DNA of 64,000 nt from Calothrix sp. NIES-2098 (GTDB taxonomy: Bacteria; Cyanobacteriota; Cyanobacteriia; Cyanobacteriales; Nostocaceae). How positions within the stretch are numbered: the first letter of the stretch is position 1; every line of letters starts with the position of its first letter. Shown in pieces: positions 60,992 to 64,000 of this stretch. Under the pieces are notes generated by a model that was given only the letters and a program-made list of their open reading frames with translations, searched no databases and had not been told where the DNA came from. Location: assembly GCA_002368175.1 (NCBI GenBank), contig AP018172.1, forward strand, positions 1,920,001-1,984,000, in the 5' to 3' direction. A program made the translations under genes and the position numbers.

Positions 60992-63900
60992 ATGTCTCAG
61001 ATTTCGATATCTATAGGAGAGCGCGTTTATGCACCTCCAGTTAATTACACCAATGCAGATTTAGCCTCAATTGTTGCTAATGCCAGCTTCCTTTGGGAAC
61101 GCCTCGATTCCGAGGGTTTTACTGTGGATGGGGAACAGGCAAAATCAGAAATTGAGCGTCGCTGCGATCGCTGGTGTCAAGTTGCAGCACAGGGTAACTT
61201 AGATACATTCCAAAAACGCTTACAGTGGGAAGGTTTGCACCTTGATGCTGTGCGTCCGATATTGGGAACTGTGCGAATTACAGACAATCACCCGTTGCCA
61301 GAATGGGCGCAAACCCTACAACAAATCATGCAGACAGCGACAGGATTTATGTCTGCATCTGTATCATTTCTGCCAACCGATCCAGACAATCCGCTTCCTT
61401 TCGAGGATATTCTTTTACCTGCGATCGCAGTTGCCAGACAGCAACTTCTGATTCGTTTGGGTTCTGAGCAACTCACGGAAGATAGCCTGCCTCTTTCGAT
61501 GCTCACAGAAGCTGCTTATCAAGCTTTAGAACGTACTTTACTGCAACGACTCGTAGAACTTTGCACCAAGACACTAGACTTTGAATTCTCCCAGGTTCGT
61601 CCCTTTGTCCAGAATTTACTCAATTTGCTAGGGTTAGAAACAGAAGACAGCAATAGCAAAACTCACTATACCCAGTTCGTTGAGCGACTGCTGCAAAGTG
61701 GATTGCTAACTTTATTCCAGAAGTATCCAGTCCTCGGTCGATTAGTGGCAACAGCAGTAAATTTCTGGGTCGAGTTCACGACTGAATTCTTGCAACGATT
61801 GGCTGAGGATAGAGCCGAGATTCAGCGAGTTTTTGGCTCAACGATTGATATAGACAAAGTTGCACAAATTCAAACTTCCCTTTCCGATCCACATAAGCGC
61901 GGCAGAAGCGTGATTTTGCTCACCTTTGAGTCTGGATTCAAACTCGTCTATAAACCCAAGGATTTAGGATTAGAGGTTGCTTTCAACGAATTTTTATCCT
62001 GGTGTAACCAACACAGCCAGCTTTTAGATTTCAAAATTATTCAGGTGCTGAACCGCAAAAGTTACGGCTGGGTGGAATATGTTGAGCAGCAATCTTGCAT
62101 CGATGAAGCCTCTGTCAAACGTTTTTATCAACGCGCTGGGATGCTGTTGTGTGTGCTTTATGCTTTCAGGGGAACCGATTGCCATTGCGAAAACTTAATT
62201 GCCAGTGGCGAACATTTAGTGTTAATCGATATGGAAACCTTGCTGCATCATGAAGCCAATCTAATTGACAATTCACCCTTTATTCAAGAGTTTGAGACAG
62301 CCGCCGCACAACGCCTCTGGGATTCAGTACTCCGCACAGGGATGTTACCTCGGTGGGATTTTAGCAGCGATCGCCGCATTGCTTATGATATTAGCGGATT
62401 AGGCAGTGTTGATTCAGGTCAAGCTCCCCGCAAGTTACGCCGCTGGCAGGCAATTAACACTGACAATATGCACCAACGCTATGAGTCTGTGACATTCCCT
62501 CTAGAGAAAAATTTGCCCCGCTTGGGTGAAGTTGCTTTATCTGCCAACGATTATCAAGTAGAAATTGCTACGGGATTTGAGCAGATGTATCGTTTCTTGA
62601 TGGTAAATCAGGATAGGCTCTTGGCTCCAGACAGTCCACTGGCTGCCATGCAAAATCAACAAGTCCGCTTTATCTTCCGCGCCACCCAGATTTACGGTAC
62701 TATTCTCCAAAATGCGTGGGCACCCGATTATCTCAAAAATGGGGTGGACTATAGTATTGAACTGGATCGTCTCAGTTATGCTTTTCTAGTTGCTCAGGAA
62801 AAACCCCATGCTTGGCCGATCCTGAGTGCGGAATTGCAAGCTATGCAGCAGTTAGATATTCCTTTTTTTACCGCTAGTGCTGCTAGTGATGACTTGAGCG
62901 TAGGTAGAAATCAAACTATTCAGCAGTATTTTAAGCAACCTAGTTACCAGCAAGTTCTAATGCAATTGCAAGCATTGGATGAAACTGACTTAGCCCGACA
63001 AGTTGCGATCGTTCAAGGCTCCTACTATGCCAAGGTAGCGCAAACCGCAAGCAAAGAAAGTGAACAATGGAATGTTGAGTCCTTACCATTGCTGAACTCA
63101 CAACAGTTGATTGCGGAAGCTAGAGCGATCGCGTCTGAACTCGAAGCCAGAGCTATTCCCGATCCCGATGGAAGCGTTAACTGGATTGGCTTAGTTTATA
63201 TCCCCGAAGCGGAACGATTTCAACTACAGGTGTTAAACGACAGTCTGTATGACGGACGCAGTGGAATAGCGTTGTTTCTCGCCGCCCTCTATCAGGTATG
63301 CGGTGAACCGTGTTTCCGTAATCTGGCATTGCAGACATTACAATCGTTACGTAGACAAATTCAAACTCTCGATCCAGAATCTCAGCAGCGAAAAGCTCGA
63401 CTCAGTGGAATTGGGGGTACAACAGGTTTAGGTTCTACAATTTATACCTTCGTCAAGATTAGCCAATTTCTAGGTGATGAAACCCTCTTGCAAGATGCTC
63501 AAGTTTTGTGCGATTGGATGACACCAGAACTAATTGCTGCGGATAAATTTTTAGATATTATTAGCGGTGCTGCTGGAGCTATATTATGTCTGTTGTCTCT
63601 TTATGGAGTCACAAAAGAAGCCAGCGTATTGGAAAAAGCGATCGCCTGCGGACAGCATTTACTTACTCACCGAGTCAGCCATGAAGGTGCGCCTAAAGCC
63701 TGGCTAACCATTGGTGAAACACCTTTTACTGGCTTCTCTCATGGTGCTGCTGGTATTTCTTATGCGTTGCTACAACTCTACGCTGTTACCCAAGACCGTA
63801 ACTATTTAGAAGCCGCCTTAGAAGGGATTGAGTATGAACGCAGCGTTTTTTCGGAATCCCATGCCAATTGGCCCGACTTCCGTGGATTAGCACAAACAGG

Positions 63901-64000
63901 ACAGCCTATGTTTCCCGTCCAGTGGTGTCATGGTGCAGCTGGAATTGGGTTAGCTCGCTTAGGTAGTTTCAAGATTGTGAACATACCTGAAATTGAACGC
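60992..64000 (+). CDS. lanM: Class II lanthipeptide synthetase LanM (3' end outside window)
   Basis: 1003 codons, open to the right edge. The N-terminal dehydratase (kinase-like) domain shows YKPKDLGLE, a GTDCHCENLI catalytic loop (Asp396, His398, Asn401) and LIDMETLL (Asp413, Glu415), which phosphorylates and eliminates Ser/Thr in core peptides. The LanC-like cyclase domain starts near residue 750 (YDGRSGIALFLAALY) with FTGFSHGAAGISYAL and WCHGAAGIG, Cys979 being the first zinc ligand; the other two lie beyond the window. Its position right after four precursors makes them its natural substrates. No good Shine-Dalgarno precedes ATG 60992, so the exact start is uncertain. Confidence 0.93.
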   Translation, partial: MSQISISIGERVYAPPVNYTNADLASIVANASFLWERLDSEGFTVDGEQAKSEIERRCDRWCQVAAQGNLDTFQKRLQWEGLHLDAVRPILGTVRITDNHPLPEWAQTLQQIMQTATGFMSASVSFLPTDPDNPLPFEDILLPAIAVARQQLLIRLGSEQLTEDSLPLSMLTEAAYQALERTLLQRLVELCTKTLDFEFSQVRPFVQNLLNLLGLETEDSNSKTHYTQFVERLLQSGLLTLFQKYPVLGRLVATAVNFWVEFTTEFLQRLAEDRAEIQRVFGSTIDIDKVAQIQTSLSDPHKRGRSVILLTFESGFKLVYKPKDLGLEVAFNEFLSWCNQHSQLLDFKIIQVLNRKSYGWVEYVEQQSCIDEASVKRFYQRAGMLLCVLYAFRGTDCHCENLIASGEHLVLIDMETLLHHEANLIDNSPFIQEFETAAAQRLWDSVLRTGMLPRWDFSSDRRIAYDISGLGSVDSGQAPRKLRRWQAINTDNMHQRYESVTFPLEKNLPRLGEVALSANDYQVEIATGFEQMYRFLMVNQDRLLAPDSPLAAMQNQQVRFIFRATQIYGTILQNAWAPDYLKNGVDYSIELDRLSYAFLVAQEKPHAWPILSAELQAMQQLDIPFFTASAASDDLSVGRNQTIQQYFKQPSYQQVLMQLQALDETDLARQVAIVQGSYYAKVAQTASKESEQWNVESLPLLNSQQLIAEARAIASELEARAIPDPDGSVNWIGLVYIPEAERFQLQVLNDSLYDGRSGIALFLAALYQVCGEPCFRNLALQTLQSLRRQIQTLDPESQQRKARLSGIGGTTGLGSTIYTFVKISQFLGDETLLQDAQVLCDWMTPELIAADKFLDIISGAAGAILCLLSLYGVTKEASVLEKAIACGQHLLTHRVSHEGAPKAWLTIGETPFTGFSHGAAGISYALLQLYAVTQDRNYLEAALEGIEYERSVFSESHANWPDFRGLAQTGQPMFPVQWCHGAAGIGLARLGSFKIVNIPEIER

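Overview
The window is chromosomal DNA from a filamentous, probably heterocyst-forming cyanobacterium (Nostoc/Calothrix/Tolypothrix type). The signs are the very frequent HIP1 octamer GCGATCGC, heptamer tandem repeats and palindromic interspersed repeats between genes, and cyanobacterial families: DUF1400 hydrolase, UPF0182, DUF928, CHASE2/AAA-like proteins, FHA plus CHAT pairs, giant Ser/Thr-kinase/AAA/histidine-kinase proteins and Nif11-type leader peptides. No rRNA, tRNA, CRISPR array or intact insertion sequence was found.

Layout. (1) 1-5.1 kb: the end of a STAND ATPase fused to a histidine kinase, a WD40 remnant, a 21-bp tandem repeat, an HtrA-type protease, an MscS channel and a small XRE regulator. 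(2) 5.2-17.1 kb: a two-component cluster of one sensor kinase, one stand-alone receiver and two hybrid kinases; the first three genes overlap at their start and stop codons. (3) 17.2-30.9 kb: thiolase, a UPF0182 membrane protein, then a five-gene minus-strand run (4-hydroxyphenylpyruvate dioxygenase, homogentisate dioxygenase, haem-oxygenase-like di-iron protein, AMP-forming acyl/acetoacetyl-CoA ligase, indoleamine-2,3-dioxygenase family) divergent from an Lrp/AsnC regulator. It looks like aromatic amino-acid breakdown, with the CoA ligase and nearby thiolase able to turn acetoacetate into acetyl-CoA. (4) 31-40.7 kb: mixed genes (Rieske oxygenase, DUF1400 hydrolase, ABC exporter, membrane protein, parvulin-like PPIase), one inverted-repeat element and decayed gene fragments.

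(5) 41.1-56.8 kb: a surface/signalling block: FHA-type secreted protein, TPR-CHAT protease-like protein, a 1935-residue Ser/Thr kinase-AAA-GAF-PAS-histidine kinase, DUF928 protein, AAA-like/CHASE2 protein and HTH/AAA-like protein. (6) 57.1-64.0 kb: an RTX calcium-binding protein with a clear terminator, then four tandem Nif11-type precursor peptides with identical-length 72-residue leaders and unrelated short cores, followed by a class II lanthipeptide synthetase (LanM) cut by the window end.

The most novel part is region 6. One LanM appears to serve four hypervariable cores. The 5' region of the first precursor is homologous over about 122 bp to that of the RTX gene 2 kb upstream, suggesting shared control of a secreted protein and a secreted peptide family. 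A repeat flanked by a 17-bp duplication of the last precursor's core codons separates the precursors from lanM.
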